A DNA stretch of 64,000 nucleotides from Phragmites australis (taxonomy: Eukaryota; Streptophyta; Magnoliopsida; Poales; Poaceae): NCBI RefSeq assembly GCF_958298935.1, contig NC_084929.1, positions 28,523,501-28,587,500 on the forward strand, read 5' to 3'. The notes beneath the pieces are model-generated. The model was not told the origin of the DNA. It searched no databases and saw only the letters and a program-made list of their open reading frames with translations. The position numbers and the translations under genes are program-made. Of the stretch, positions 25,304-37,652 are shown piece by piece (the first letter of the stretch is position 1; each line of letters begins with the position of its first letter).

Positions 25304-26150
25304 CAGTCTGGCCATGAGAGGAGGCTTGCAAGTGTAGGGGTTCTAGGGAAGATGGCAATAACTCCTGATCCTAAGGTATACGACCAAGCTCATTTCCTTG
25401 TGCTGCAACAAATGAGTGAAGTGTACCTATAAATTGATGAGGACAGGCAGATGCTACTTGAAGAGAATCCAGGGCAGATCTACACTTGGGTTGCGAGGCA
25501 ATATATGCAAAGGTTCACCACTTGGTTCCGATATCGAATCAGACAATCGAATACTCCTACAAGTGCTATGATAAAAAAAAACTAGCATCATGTCCTATAT
25601 ATACAATTGTGACATATCAATGGTATGATATAAATGGATACATATTTTACATGGTTGCTCAGGAAGAGAAGAGCATATGCCAGAATAGTGGTATCCATAT
25701 AGATGCTTATGACTACAACATGCAGAGAGACGCATACTATGGTCAAATAGAGAATATCTGTGAGCTGAACTACTTAAGATTCAAGGTAGCGATGTTTTGA
25801 TGCTGTTGGGTACATGGGGCAAAGGGCATCACTAATGACATGTATGGATTTACTAGCGTTGATCTCAAACATGTCGAACACAAGTCTGAACCTTTCGTAC
25901 TCATTAAAGATGTTTGCCAAGTATTTTATGTGACTGACACAACAAACAAGAAACGAAATGTGGTTCTCGCCGGGAAAATATGCATCGTCAGAGATGCAAT
26001 CATCGTTGATGAGGAGGATTTTAATCAATTCAATGAACCCAGTTTGCTATTGCAATTGTGCCACGCCTTTCGTCGACCGAGAAAACTCCATACCTGCACT
26101 CGGACCACAACAAAGGGATCCATGTCAAGAAAGCACAAAAACGGTGGATT
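25304..26150 (+). pseudogene. CACTA TNP2-type transposase, C-terminal (DUF4216) part
   Basis: The first part reads ...DPKVYDQAHFLVLQQMSEVYLYIDEDRQMLLEENPGQI in one frame. From 25,486 a shifted frame gives VTYQWYDINGYIFYMVAQEEKS, QNSGIHIDAYD and YYGQIENICELNYLRFKVAMF. At 25,840 it continues as MYGFTSVDLKHVEHKSEPFV, KDVCQVFYVTDTTNKKRNVV. These are the hallmarks of the DUF4216 domain at the C-terminus of TNP2-type CACTA transposases. At least two frameshifts and one stop separate the parts. The central transposase core and the DUF4218 region are absent upstream. The frame ends at about 26,150 in AT-rich repeats. Confidence 0.8.
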
Positions 26151-26340
26151 TGAATTTGAGTGTCAAATTTGTAATATTAATATCAAATTTATAATATTAA
26201 TGTCAATTTTGAATTTTTGGTTTCAATTTATTTGAATTTATAATATTAATATCAAATTTGAATTTTAGGTTTCAAGTTATTTGAATTTGTAATATTAATG
26301 TCAATTTGTATTTTAGGCTCTAAGTTATTTGAATCTTAAT
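26150..26340. repeat. AT-rich tandem repeat, about 49-bp unit
   Basis: Three to four imperfect copies of a unit like 'gaatttRtaatattaatNtcaa' followed by 'tttgNattttaggtttcaa'. It lies just after the CACTA coding remnant. Confidence 0.75.
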
Positions 26341-26550
26341 TCAGCAAAAAAAATTATCTTCACCGGATAGTTTGGTGCTCTCATTTTTCTCCTCAGCGGG
26401 TTATAAGTATAAGGTGACGAGTGATAGGTGTCTTCACCAAATGCTTTTCCCCCAATCCGAAGCACCAAAGCTTTTTCACCCAAATCCCTAACCCAAAATC
26501 AACATTTTATTAACCCATCCTAAGTATTTTTAGGATACTTTATTAAACCA

Positions 26551-26563
26551 AGCTCTGATGCCA
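26551..26563 (-). other. Degenerate primer-binding site
   Basis: The minus-strand reading TGGCATCAGAGCT differs by one base from the initiator tRNA-Met type TGGTATCAGAGC. It lies three bases outside the left end of the LTR at 26,567 and so orients that LTR on the minus strand. Sequence to its left (26,341-26,550) is a short internal remnant containing a CACCGGATAG motif. Confidence 0.65.
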
Positions 26564-26566
26564 CAT

Positions 26567-29500
26567 TGTGATGAACCGTCCAGATAATATTCTAATTAAT
26601 CATTAAGTTAATTGTTTGTGTAATCATGACTATACGATTAACCAGAATATCACCTTGTTAATCCTGGCATGTGTTTACTTCTAGGATCGAAACACACGCA
26701 TTTACAACACATCATCACAAAGACATAATAAAGAGCAAGTAATTAAATTAGGTTACAAGTCTTTAAGTAGATTAAACTTTACAACGAAATACATAACTCG
26801 AACATTTGCTAGAATAGCTACATAGCGGAATAAGTTACATAATGGTAAAAGATGGGTAGCAATATTTTCCCTAAGACGCCACCTCAAAATAACAATACAC
26901 AAGTAGAATGACACTACTCTTGCTAGTTACCAACATCGGCGGGCGTAAAGTAGCCATAAACTAAGTTTTCCTCACCTGAATTGCAAATAAAGAACGTGAG
27001 TACGAAGCTACTCGCAAGACTTAATCCATAATAGGCACTTATAAATAGCCTGACTCTAAGGAGAATACAATTTGGATAATTATCAAGGACTCGGCCATAA
27101 GGTAAATGAATTTCATATGCAAGAGCAATTTTGACTCAAGTGTAAGCATCTACACCTAACCATAAACAACCTTCTATCCTGAGATCATTACCATACTATA
27201 ATTATAACTTGAACCATATCAAAACTTCAACAGCATCACCATATATTTCCTAACATACCTTCACAACCACAATCGGAACTCTACAATTGATGCAAATGGA
27301 CAGAAGTGTACTCATAACCGAGAGCGTGGCAATTCGAATTGTTTTACACCCTAAAGGGGTACTCCATTACCCACACGAATTGAGGACAATACGGCTTGCG
27401 TGACCACATAAGAGGTACTCATGTCAACCTTTCCCAAATAAGTCCTAACCGTTTGAACATGCGCCTCGGCATGCGAGGGTCATCTAGAACTACTCCCAGA
27501 GCAAACTAAATACCCCTTCCAAGCCTATTATGCCAACACCACCTGAGACTAGCATGCCAAAACATCACAACTATCTAAGGTATTCGGATCATTCGTCCCA
27601 TATACGGATACGTGGTAAGTACGGACAAATGCTAAAGCCAACTGCAACAATAGATGATGCTTAATCAATTCAAGTGGGCATGTAGCATCCGAGACTCCCT
27701 TCTCGAGCTATCCCTATTACCCGTCCTAATCTCGGCTTATCCTCGCTAACTTACACCATCCTCCATCATCATTATCTTTGTGATATAACGTAAGCCCTAA
27801 GCTCGCGAACGATAGTCGAACCACCGCTTGACTTCTACCAAGGACCTAAGCCATGTTAAGAATAACACATTCTTTTTAAATTAGACCATTATGTGATATG
27901 AACAACTCGGGTTACAAAAGCATCAAGTGATAAACAATGTCAAAGGAAGGATAGGATCTAACCCAAACCTGACATAAGACTTATTGACATGCAAACATAC
28001 ATAAAGCGTAACTTGTCAATTGACACAATATATGATCCAAAATAATGGGATGAAAATGCTTAGATGCTTGCCTTGTGGTTCAGCTTGATCACAATTCACA
28101 ACAATGAAATTTGGATCGCCCCCGATCACCCTCCGGTCCTTCATTCACTAAAGAAGAACATGTGCAATGACGAGTATTAAAGAGATGCAATGAGATATGC
28201 TATATGATGCATAACAGTAGTGGATACATCATAACATCAAGCTAAGAGTACAAGACATACAAAGGAACAAAGAAGGTTTGTGAACTAGACTACGTTGGAA
28301 GTAGACAGACATCCGGATAGTCCGGGTCAGGCCAGAGTCTCCGGCTCGGACCCTCCGAGTCAATCTCTAATTTGGGTTCTCGGTTAACTCCTAACTCAAA
28401 ATAATCCAGATTATCTGGGCTAGGACGGATACTCCGGGTTTGACCAGATTGTACGGGTTTTACTCTGAGCGAGGGTGCTCGATTAAAATTAAAATGAATT
28501 ACCTAGAGTGTCCAGGTGAACACGAATACTCCGTATTCTGATAGACTTGAAACTCGTAACGATTTTCCTTGGTCGATCCATCGTGCATGTAAAAGCCTAT
28601 CCCACCCAAACACATAGGAGCACTGGTACAAGGGTTCTAAAGTCAAATCGCTTGCTAAACTACACGATTTTTGGGTAAACTCAACTGGGCTAACCCGGAA
28701 CCTCCGGGTTTAACCTGGATACTCCGGATTCCTCCTGAGAGCACTTTGCTAAGCAAAGTTTTGGATTGATTTGATTCGCATGCCCTGGCACTAATACCTT
28801 AGTAATAGACCTACTACATCACTTTAGCAACACCATTCACTAACTCTACCTCAATCCACTCCGAAAAGCTCAAAACCTCAAGAACATGACATTGCTGCCA
28901 TCCTTTGTTCGCAGATCACGAATCCATCCAAGACTGAGCCAAAAACGTGCATTTTCACCAAGAAAACCCCAGGGACTTACCCAAGATCCTCTACCCAAGA
29001 TGGTGGCCTTCGGTTGGGGAAGATTCAAAGGAAAAGCTTAGAGAAGAAATGAACAAGCTACTGCAAAAATTCAGAAAAGAGAGGTGTGATGAAAATGGTG
29101 GCCAATCCTTCGAATCTCCATGCATGTAGCCAAAACTTGGATGGATTGGAAGCCAAGGACGTGGGGAATGTGTTAGGATATCATGCATACCTTGAATCCT
29201 TGATCTTAGGTGGTATTTTGGGGAAGGAATGAAGAGAGTGCTTGAGAGGAGAGAAGAGAGTAGCAGCTCCTGCTGCTGTCTTGGGCGTGGGGGACGGAGA
29301 GAGAGGGAGGTGGGGCTGCAGTTGAGAGCGAGGGAGGGGGTGTGGGCTAGCTCAAGGTGGGCCCCACTTTGAAGAGAGACGAGTAAAAACTGCTGCTAAA
29401 CTATTCCTTCTTTCCCCTTTTCTTCCTCTCTTTTATAATAACTCCAAAGGTATTCTAGAACTCCAAAAATACTAGAATTTTTTTTGCCTCAATATCAAAT

Positions 29501-29719
29501 GAGATGAACCAATTTAAATTAGATTCACCCAAAAGCCTAGACGAGACTTAAACTAAGCGAAAACTCCAACGTAGGTTATTCTCAAAATGCGAAGCAAACA
29601 TCAAATCATCATTTGAAATAACAAGCGAATCTAAAATGCTTAACAATTAACATGATGCTTATGTTACTTATGATGCATGATTATACTTAATGATGTGATT
29701 ATAAAATTAGGACATGACA
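26567..29719 (-). repeat. Long LTR (Ty3/gypsy, Del/Tekay-like), minus strand
   Basis: The segment starts TGTGATGAACC and ends ACATGACA (inward TGTCATGT), giving LTR-type ends and a length of 3,153 bp. The primer-binding site immediately to the left fixes the strand. Flanking 5-mers do not match (CACAT, AGTTT), as expected if this is one LTR of an element whose other parts are lost rather than a clean solo LTR. The first 1.5 kb aligns with 61,167-62,850 (shared 'accgagaRcgYRgcaatt' block at 27,325 / 61,875). Repeated CCGGAT / TCCGGGT motifs run from 28,305 to 28,740. Frames inside have no recognisable product. Confidence 0.7.
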
Positions 29720-31139
29720 AGTTTGATAAGCAAAATAAGTACAAAGTTACAAGTAAGCGTGCAACATAGAACATGAGATAATAGATTGTTGCCTCGTGGT
29801 CTATTTTGAAACATCACATCAACCAGACGTATAAGTGGTCGACATTCTTCTGCATAGGTCTGGATATTCCCATGTCCATTAATTCAAATATGAACAGTAT
29901 TACCCCTTTCGGACATAACATATTTTATCGTCCCCATTAAAGATCTTAAACTGGCACTTATCCGACATATCTGCCAATCATTAAAAAAACCATAATATTA
30001 TTGAGACAGAACATACAAAATTACGTACAACCACATCTACAATATTGCAAAATTCATTAAAAATATGACCTAACAGTTCATCTACATTACAACAATATAT
30101 CCCTGGGACGCTACATCAAATACCTCTAAATTCTTCATCTACTATCTCAGTTATGCCTACACTATATCTAAATCCTACATCTAATACATAACATATATCT
30201 AAATATTACATCTCATTGCTGAAATATACACACAAATAAAATCTAATTGATAAACTATATCTATCCTAATTTTAAAACTATATCTACATTTTAACACACG
30301 TCTAATGACAATTCTATTGAGTTTGTAAAAAATAAATAAATCTAACACCTAATCTATATCAAAATCTAGCACTAATATAAAAACATACTCTTTTTTTCTA
30401 ACAGGATTTCTCCTCCAATTTCTCTTCCCTCCTACTACTACTCTCCTTCTCCTATCCCCTCTCTCGGCTTGGCTTAGTACAAAAGAGAGTGCTAACGTAG
30501 CCCAAGGTGGCACGCCGTATTTTATAAAAGAAGTCTCGTCTAAAAGTAAATGATACTTTTTGATAGCTCTGATGTCGCACCAAGAAGATCTTGCTTGCTC
30601 AGCTAAGAAAACACATTTAATATTGGTTGACCGTTGAGACATATAAGATCTCATCGATGAAAATTTATTATTGTAGTATTTTGAAATGACAGTTTACAAA
30701 TATTTAAAAATGTATAAAAAAATCCCTAATGCCCAAGTCATCGATTAACCATTAAAGCCTCTCTTGCTACATGCACAGGAAGCCCGTACGCCGATCGCAC
30801 GTGGGACCCCGTCCTGCAGGGGCGTACCCATGCTCAAGCACACAGAGGGACACGAACACGGCAGTCCCCCATGGCCTGCCTCGGAGGTCGCGTCATGGGC
30901 TCGACGGGAAACTCGGGCGCCTCTCGTCCGGCTCCACACTTTCTCTCTCAGCGATCTTGGTCGTCCCTCTCAGCAAAAGATTGCGTCGCCGCGGTGCCGA
31001 TCAGTCCACACGGGTCCGAACGTGTGCCCGTGCCAGGCTCCGCTCGTGGCAGTGTCTGCATGCTGTCTCTGACAGCCCTGAACGCCACTAACTCGGCTGG
31101 CCCTCTACCCTGCCCCTGCTGTGAATGTGGTGGGTACAA
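29720..31139. other. Non-genic stretch, AT-rich then GC-rich
   Basis: 29,720-30,340 is AT-rich with no coding signal. 30,745-31,130 is GC-rich and opens overlapping frames on both strands without recognisable domains or splice structure. No gene is supported. Confidence 0.4.
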
Positions 31140-31632
31140 GGACATGTTTGGTACAACTCATCTAATTTAATATTTTAATTTAATTTTTTAAAAGTGATTA
31201 TACGTGAGAGTGATTATGAAGTTAAAAGTATTTTTTGATTTTTTATGGAGAGAGTGATTATGTAGTGTAAGTAAATTAGGAGAAATCAGTTTTTTTCTAG
31301 TATCTAATTTATTTTAGAAAATTAATTCCACAAAATCATTCAGGAACTGTATTGAGTAATGATTAGTTGTCTCCCGTAGCTATATGGTTTTCAAATTTAG
31401 TTTTTCTCATAAATTAAATCTGCTCTCTTCTTTTAATATAAAATCAACAAAATTTATAGTGTCGTTTAAAAAAAAGCTGAAAATTAAAAACTACCGATTA
31501 ACATAACTGTTCTCAACTCATGGCGTCGTTTAAAAAAAATTCTACAAGTTAAAAACTAAAACTAGTATTTAACATAACTCGTCTTATTTCATTTTAAAAA
31601 CTGTTCTGAAAAATCTATCAAATATGTATAAA
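31140..31632. mobile_element. Possible Tourist-like MITE
   Basis: The left end is GGACATGTTTGGTA. A degenerate inverted counterpart (TATCAAATATGTAT) lies near 31,619-31,632. The body is AT-rich and non-coding. The termini resemble those of the two better-supported copies at 32,012 and 33,506, but the target duplication is not clear. Confidence 0.35.
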
Positions 31633-32011
31633 TCTCCCCTGGTCCCTTCTGCTCGAGCAGGACGAAAGTTGGTTCAAAGTCAGTAGCTAGTTGTAACATG
31701 GCAATCGGATCGTTAATTTGGGTGTCCGACGGTCGAGACTACAGCACGTCTTCACGACAAGAATCAAAGTTGACGCAGCTATTTATAAATTGGGAGGAAA
31801 AAAATCTTTTCGCTCAACAGCGCATCGGCATCGAAGACGACGAACAAGGTCCTTCACTCTCCAGCGTACGTGCGGGCTTCCGACCATGGATCGGTTTTCA
31901 GTCCGTGCTGCACAGGCTAGCTAGTAACTCCACCCACCGCGCGCCGGCCGTCGTAATGACCAGTCACACGAACGGGGTAGCACGGCCCGCGCGAGCCAGC
32001 CGGGGCTTTAT

Positions 32012-32300
32012 GGACGTGTTTGGTTTGGTGCTCAGCTCAGTCAAACCAAAATTAAGTTAGAGGTAAGTCAGAATAATGTTAAATTTTAATTATTAAAATA
32101 GGTTAAAATAACGTTTGGTTTAGAGTTAATTTAAAATATAGCCAGCTAAATTTTTAAGAGCCCATTTTTGTAATCCCAGTTGTGTAAAAACACTATAAAA
32201 AATTTGACCGATCAATTTTTTCTTAAGACATAACTAAATTTTATTCTCAAATCAAACCGACAGCAAAATTTTGGGACTCATTTTGGCCGGAAACACGCCC
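32012..32300. mobile_element. Tourist-like MITE (PIF/Harbinger group)
   Basis: The left end GGACGTGTTTGG and the right end AAACACGCCC (inward GGGCGTGTTT) are inverted repeats. Flanking triplets are TAT and TGT, an imperfect 3-bp target duplication. 289 bp, non-coding, AT-rich. Confidence 0.55.
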
Positions 32301-33502
32301 TGTATCGGCTACTGCTGCTGTAGCTCGCTAGCGTGACTGATCGTACGGCTTCGCTGCACCCTGGAGTCCTTGACGACGCAATGATGAAACCGTAGATCGC
32401 AGACACAGCAGCACACAGCAATGGCCCACACAGTCCAAGCTGCCGCTCGGGGCCGGCCTGCCCACGTGCCGCGGCACTGTCGCGCTGCTGTGCCGCGACG
32501 CTACCGTTTCAAGCAGTCAGGACGACGACGTACGTAGTACGCTAGCTAGTGACGATGCTACACTGGAACTACACGAAATCCTACAGTAACAACAAAAGCC
32601 CAGCCACGGAGGTCGGGTTCCTTCATCAAGTCCAGTACCAGTCAGTAGTCACTAGTCAGTGCTACCATCTCTCTCGTGTGATGGATAGATGGATGTGACG
32701 TTAAATGGAAACAGCGGGCACGTCACCTCCAGGCTGCCTAGCTACCACCCTAGCAAAGGCATCATTGCGACCTTAGCATTAGGCGAGCACGTATCCATCA
32801 CTCTTATGCGTTGCGCGACCGTATCTCGTCCGTATAGCCAATACCCTTCCCCCCTATGGAGACGTGACACGCGTCCCGTCCCGAGACTGACATCGTGACG
32901 ACCGTAGCGCGTCCCCCGTATCCCGGGGAATCTACGTGACAATCCTACCTCCCGCTGCACTGCTCGTGGTTGCGATTTTTGGACTTTAAAATCTAAAAAG
33001 GCTGGATTTGTTTTGCTATTATGAATCTATGATTTTACGATTCGAATAGTTATGACTATAATTTGCGATCTTACCGGGGAACTTAGGATACGATTTAGAA
33101 TACATGATTTTAACAACCTTAGTAGATAGTACTGGTTGCCCCGACAGGGATGGAGGTGGAGGCCACATGTCGGTGGCTGGAGTGTGGGGTCTCTTGAGGG
33201 ACGGGCCTGGGCCAGGGCTGTGCAATGTTACGTCGCGTCGGTAGCGGGACCCAGACGGATGCTCGCTTGTTTACTTGGGGGTCCAATTATTAATGGGCCT
33301 GCTGGGGGTCGCTTGCTCACGCGCCCCGCCCGTTGCGATCCTGGCTTCTTTGGGGTAGTGTGTTAATTGCGGAGCGAACCTCTGATTTGTCGATCTAATA
33401 AATTCGAGTTGGTGAAAGAAAGTTGGGACTGCCTCTCAAAAAAGTTGGGACTGGAGACGCATGAAGTATCCGCGGGAAATGACCTTTTTTTCCCGTAGCA
33501 TC
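32301..33502. other. Non-genic stretch, nothing recognised
   Basis: Mixed composition with a GC-rich portion at 32,400-32,520 and 33,130-33,340. No domain, splice pattern or repeat boundary is visible. Confidence 0.4.
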
Positions 33503-33505
33503 TTA

Positions 33506-33966
33506 GGTGTGTTTGGTTGTTCCAACTTTTAGAGTGGGTTTGTTTATTCAAATTTGTTTTAATCTAGTTTGGTAGATATGTATAATTTTTGTGAGAAGCG
33601 TATTTGATTTTTATATTAATTGTTCTAGTTTGGTCTAGCGAATACAAGGCCTAGCTCGGTAAATATAAACTTTTGTATTTTTTTTTATATAGATATAACT
33701 ACTTATTAGTATCATAAAATCATTTTTATATGAGCAACTCATTCACAATCTTAACACTTGAAAATGCTCGTAAGACTTTAGATTCGATCAATTAAATAAA
33801 AATTATCTATCTAGATAGATAAAATAATTCAAACATAACTCCTAATCAATAAATTCTACTCTGTCTCATTTTTGTTTTAACAAATATAACTCTCCTCCGT
33901 TTGTTTTCACTCACCTCTCATATTCGACAACTCTATAAAATATAATCTACAAAACTAAACACGTCC
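33506..33966. mobile_element. Tourist-like MITE with TTA target duplication
   Basis: The left end is GGTGTGTTTGGTTGTTCC. The right end, inward, is GGACGTGTTTAGTTTTGT. Both sides are flanked by TTA (33,503-33,505 and 33,967-33,969), the usual 3-bp duplication of PIF/Harbinger MITEs. 461 bp, AT-rich, non-coding. Confidence 0.75.
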
Positions 33967-33969
33967 TTA

Positions 33970-35538
33970 ATATCTAGAATGCATGAATTTTTGTTGATTC
34001 CAAGGTGAATTGAAAAGGTTTCTTGCGAATTTATTCCAATTTTGTTCAAAAGAAAAAATAAATCATCCAAACGTGCCGATAGTACCACCAAAGTTCTTGA
34101 GTTCGGACGCACCGTGCGGAAGGTGGAGGATAACAACCACAGAGCTTGTGCTTATACGACGAGACTTTGATCCACGATCTGACAATGGATGATGAAGTGA
34201 CAAAAATAGGAGGGGGTGTTCTTTCGATAATGGTATAGCCCACCACATCCAACTTGCATCCTACTTTTGGCCCATTTTAGTGCTGCTCAACTTTGTTAGG
34301 CGTATAGTAGACAGGGAGAGATGTGTAATTTTTTATTAGACATCAAATATGAAATAAAAAAATCAAATTCTTATCGATATGGGAGGAAGAGTTGATAATA
34401 GAAGCCAAGGAGCTGTAGGAGAGCCATGAAAAGCCGTGAGTCTCTCCGACATGTTATAACTTTTAAAGAGACTAGTAGCTGTACATATGTTTAATACATG
34501 TAGAATTAATTTAAGTATATAATAATATATAAAAGGTAAATATTAGATATATAAAAGGTAAATATTAGATATATAAGTATGGAAGGTAAATAATAAGATA
34601 TTAAATATATTTGTAGAATATATGAAAGATAAATATTAGATATCTAGATATAAAAAAGTAATTAATATGAGATTAAATATATTTTAAAAGAAGGAACGGA
34701 GAGAATCTTTATATGACGTCTGTTTTATCAACTTGGGTAAACGTTAGAGATCGTTCGGTTTTGATATAATTAATATATTTTATAGGGATATCGATATTGT
34801 GACGTCAATTCTTCGGTGATGGATGTAACCAAGAAATAGAGGGAATTGTCTTTAATAATTGATGAATTATCCTTTCTTTAAAAATTCAGGCCGTAGCTCA
34901 GCTCGACATTGCTAAGTGTTGGCCTCACGAATGCGCACAATTAATTCGTAGCGATATCATAAGTACATGATTCAAGTGTAGCATCTCAATTAGAGTGTTT
35001 TAAGTCTATCTATCCGTAAGGTTAGGTAAAAGAAAATGAAATTATACCCAAAAAAGTGACTACTAGAAATCAGCATTCGGAATCCAAGGTAGAAGTGCTA
35101 ACGAGACCGGCACTACCATGCAAACGAGTACTCTTGTGAAACATAATCGTGTTAATGTGGATTAATCATAAATAAATATTTTCATTTTGACTGTAATTAA
35201 ATAAACACACATATTATATCCCGCATTATACATCGCATTATAATTGTATAACAAGTACAACTATATTAGTGAAATGTAGGCGCTCAATTACCTGACTAAT
35301 TTAGCGACTCTATCCGGTATCCCGTATTAAATCGGGCGAACAGCCAAAGAAAAGGAGTGTCAGGGATGAACCCAGACAATAAATCCAGGTATACCGAAAG
35401 ATGATGGGTTGATCTGCGCTTTTTTTGGTTGATCGGATGGATATAATAACGTAAGAATTTATTCAGTTTCAGTCTTTGTAAAATAATAGCTCTATGTCAT
35501 GTATACTTTTATATAGATTGGATAAACTTGTTACAAAA
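33970..35538. other. Non-genic AT-rich stretch
   Basis: 34,490-34,690 contains a degenerate tandem repeat ('aaaaggtaaatattagatat', two near-perfect copies at about 34,530-34,575 and weaker ones after). Nothing else is recognised. Confidence 0.45.
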
Positions 35539-36834
35539 TGTCGGAGGGTGAACTCCTGTCGCAGGGACCCGGAGGGACCCTTTTTGAGATTCGACCGTGG
35601 ATGATTCTGAATATGTTTGCGGGAGAAATAAATGGGTGTAAATGCGATGGTAGGTGGGATGGACTGATCTAATGCAGAATGCAGTAAATGCACTGGAGGG
35701 GTTTTTAGACAGGTTCAGGTCGCACTGAGTGTAATACCCTACTCCTGTATGGATGCTATAAATGCCCTAATAATGTTTCTCAAGGATGTTGCTGGTTACA
35801 AGAATGTTGGTCTATCCTAGAGCTTCGAGCTCCTTGTTCTTCGGTGGTCTCAGCTTCTGTGTTCCAGAGTTTCTCAATCTCTCAGAGTGCCGTACTGAGC
35901 GCTGGAGAGCTAGATCCGACCCCCCTTGTCCGTGCCCGCTGGCTCTCTTAAATACTTGCCGACGGTAGCGTGCCCCGAAAGAGAGGGCATGAGTTCCAAG
36001 GCGCCATAAATAGGAAAGCAGTCATTATGGGCTGCTGCGCGAAGTGACGGGGGATTGAAAACGCGCCCCCCGCCCGATCTCGGACGTTATGATGGCGTTC
36101 CGCAACGGGCGCCGCGGAGAGGGCCCACCGGGCAGCCACCGAGCGGCCCGGCGTGCCCGTTCGGTCTTGTACGCCTGCCACAGCAGGGCGGCAGGCGGAG
36201 CGCCTCGGTCCTCGCGATGTTATCCCGAGACGCGCCGGATGACGCGGGATGGGACCCGCGCATTAAATATCCCCACGCCCTTCTGCCAGGATGCGGCAGG
36301 GACTGACACCGAGCGTGGCAGGAGCAGTTGGAGGTGACAGGCCACGCGCCCTCTTAAATGTGGCATCGGGCCTTTCTCTGGCTGACACCTCACCGTTGGA
36401 CCCCTGTGGGGGCCATCGACGAAGGACTTCTTGGGCCGTTGGGGAACCGAGTGCTCGGTGGTCACTGTTCACATCCCCGAGCACTCTCTCCCGGAAATGC
36501 CCTCTCTCGGATCCTCGGGGAACCGAGTGCTCGGGGGTCACTGTTCGCAGCCCCGAGCACTCTCTCCCGGAACTACCTTCCTTGGGTCCTCGGGGTACTC
36601 GGGTGCTCGGGGGCCACTGTTCGCAGCCCCAAGCACACCCTTCTCGGTACTCAGCTTTTCTGGTCGTCGGGGGACTTGGGTGCTTGGGGGCCACTGTTCA
36701 TGGCCCCGAGCACCCCCTCCTGGTACTTAGTCTTTTCATACCTCGCGGAGATGATCCCCGCTGGAAGGCGCCACGTGACAAACTGCTGGCCTGGCCTCGG
36801 GATTCGGGGACCCCTGATTCCTGATTCACCGACA
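35539..36834. mobile_element. Solo LTR with CAAAA target duplication (copy A)
   Basis: Starts TGTCGGAGGGTGAAC and ends TTCACCGACA, with 5-bp duplications CAAAA at 35,534-35,538 and 36,835-36,839. Length is 1,296 bp. The first 200 bp and the overall layout match the solo LTR at 48,262-49,548 (shared 'gtaataccctactcctgt' at about 35,731 and 48,461). The right third is an array of four 76-77 bp units, each with an inverted-repeat hairpin. Frames of up to 177 residues on both strands arise from this array and are not genes. Superfamily is not determinable from the LTR alone. Confidence 0.9.
36440..36740. repeat. Tandem array of four hairpin units inside solo LTR A
   Basis: Units begin at 36,451, 36,527, 36,603 and 36,680 (spacing 76, 76, 77). 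Each contains GTGCTCGGGG-type sequence, a loop around 'cactgttcNcag', then CCCCGAGCAC. In unit 2 the stem is a perfect 12 bp: GAGTGCTCGGGG (36,525-36,536) with CCCCGAGCACTC (36,551-36,562). Confidence 0.9.
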
Positions 36835-36864
36835 CAAAATATCTCTCTCTTTTTTAACTGGGGT

Positions 36865-37652
36865 TGTCGGTGTAATGAATAGTGGGATCCCCTCGCAAGT
36901 GGATCCATGCCAATAAAGATATCAGCAAGTGTTGTGTGCAACGTTTGTCTGGAACCGTGGCCAGCGATTGCGCGACTAACACGCGACCACGCGACCAAGC
37001 TCTCCGACCAGGTCGCAAAGCAAACCCCGCGACCAGTCCCCTCTGGTCGCAGGGCAAGTATGTGTCTAAATAGTCTAATCACAATAAATATTTTTTCACT
37101 CGAGTATTTCCCTTCCACAGGTCCTCTTTCTGGTCGTCCAAAGCGTGGTTGGCGCAGAGCTGTCGTGTCCCATCCCGTAGCATTAAATGCTACAGGATGA
37201 CCTGACAAGCATGTCAGGAGGTTTTTTGCAGGTGCGTAGGCGGCGCGTGGGGACAGGACAGGGCAGTCCAGGTGACCGGGATAATGTAGGTGGTGGAGCG
37301 AGGGGACATGCTCTGTAGCATCGTAGAGCAAATGTGATACGTATGCTCTTAGTAATTATGGATCTAGGTGAGAAGCTCTAGCTAGGTCTGGGTCTATGTC
37401 TACTCACGTGTAAATTCTCTCTCCCTCTGATATATAAAGGGAGGAGTATTAGGCTTGTAAAGGTCTTCTTCCTTGATCAGTGAGCTGGTCGACTGAGCCT
37501 CATCCTGATCGTGGGGTGTAGTCTTAGTCTCGAGGATATCAACCGCTGACTGATATTTCATGACATGAGGCTCATCCGGTGAGGTACCCCTTACCTATTA
37601 TGCCGATTTGGAGCCAAGCCACCCAGAACGACAAATCCCCTACATCCATACA
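36865..37652 (+). repeat. LTR-like sequence with TATA box (probably Ty3/gypsy)
   Basis: Starts TGTCGGTGTAATG, consistent with an LTR end. A TATA box with typical retroelement context (GATATATAAAGGGAGGAG) lies at about 37,428-37,445. Either CGACA at 37,633 or CATACA at 37,652 could be the right end. 'ACTTGGCGAAGTC' follows at 37,654, resembling the TTGGCGCC-type primer site of Tat-like gypsy elements but with mismatches. The right boundary is therefore uncertain. It lies only about 1 kb from the homeobox start codon. Confidence 0.5.

Larger units (their letters stand above)
19438..26150 (+). mobile_element. CACTA (En/Spm) transposon, internally deleted and carrying a nested LTR
   Basis: The left end is CACTACGTGAAAA at 19,438, matching the CACTACAAGAAAA-like terminus of plant CACTA elements. 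It is followed by subterminal motifs of the kind 'cataagtgatgggtc', repeated in both orientations to about 19,600. Transposase fragments lie at 19,902-20,895 and 25,304-26,150 in the same orientation. The right terminus (TAGTG) was not found, so the end given is where coding similarity stops. Long LTR sequence occupies 20,896-25,303, and the transposase core that should lie between the two fragments is absent. Confidence 0.75.

Noticed and set aside
30745..31170. GC-rich overlapping frames suggesting a gene
   Set aside because: No domain, no consistent strand, and no splice or poly(A) context.
36263..36882. Long frames (143-177 residues) on both strands rich in Gly, Pro, Ser and Arg
   Set aside because: They coincide with the 76-77 bp hairpin array of a solo LTR. 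Open frames arise in several phases and both strands at once, and no domain is present.
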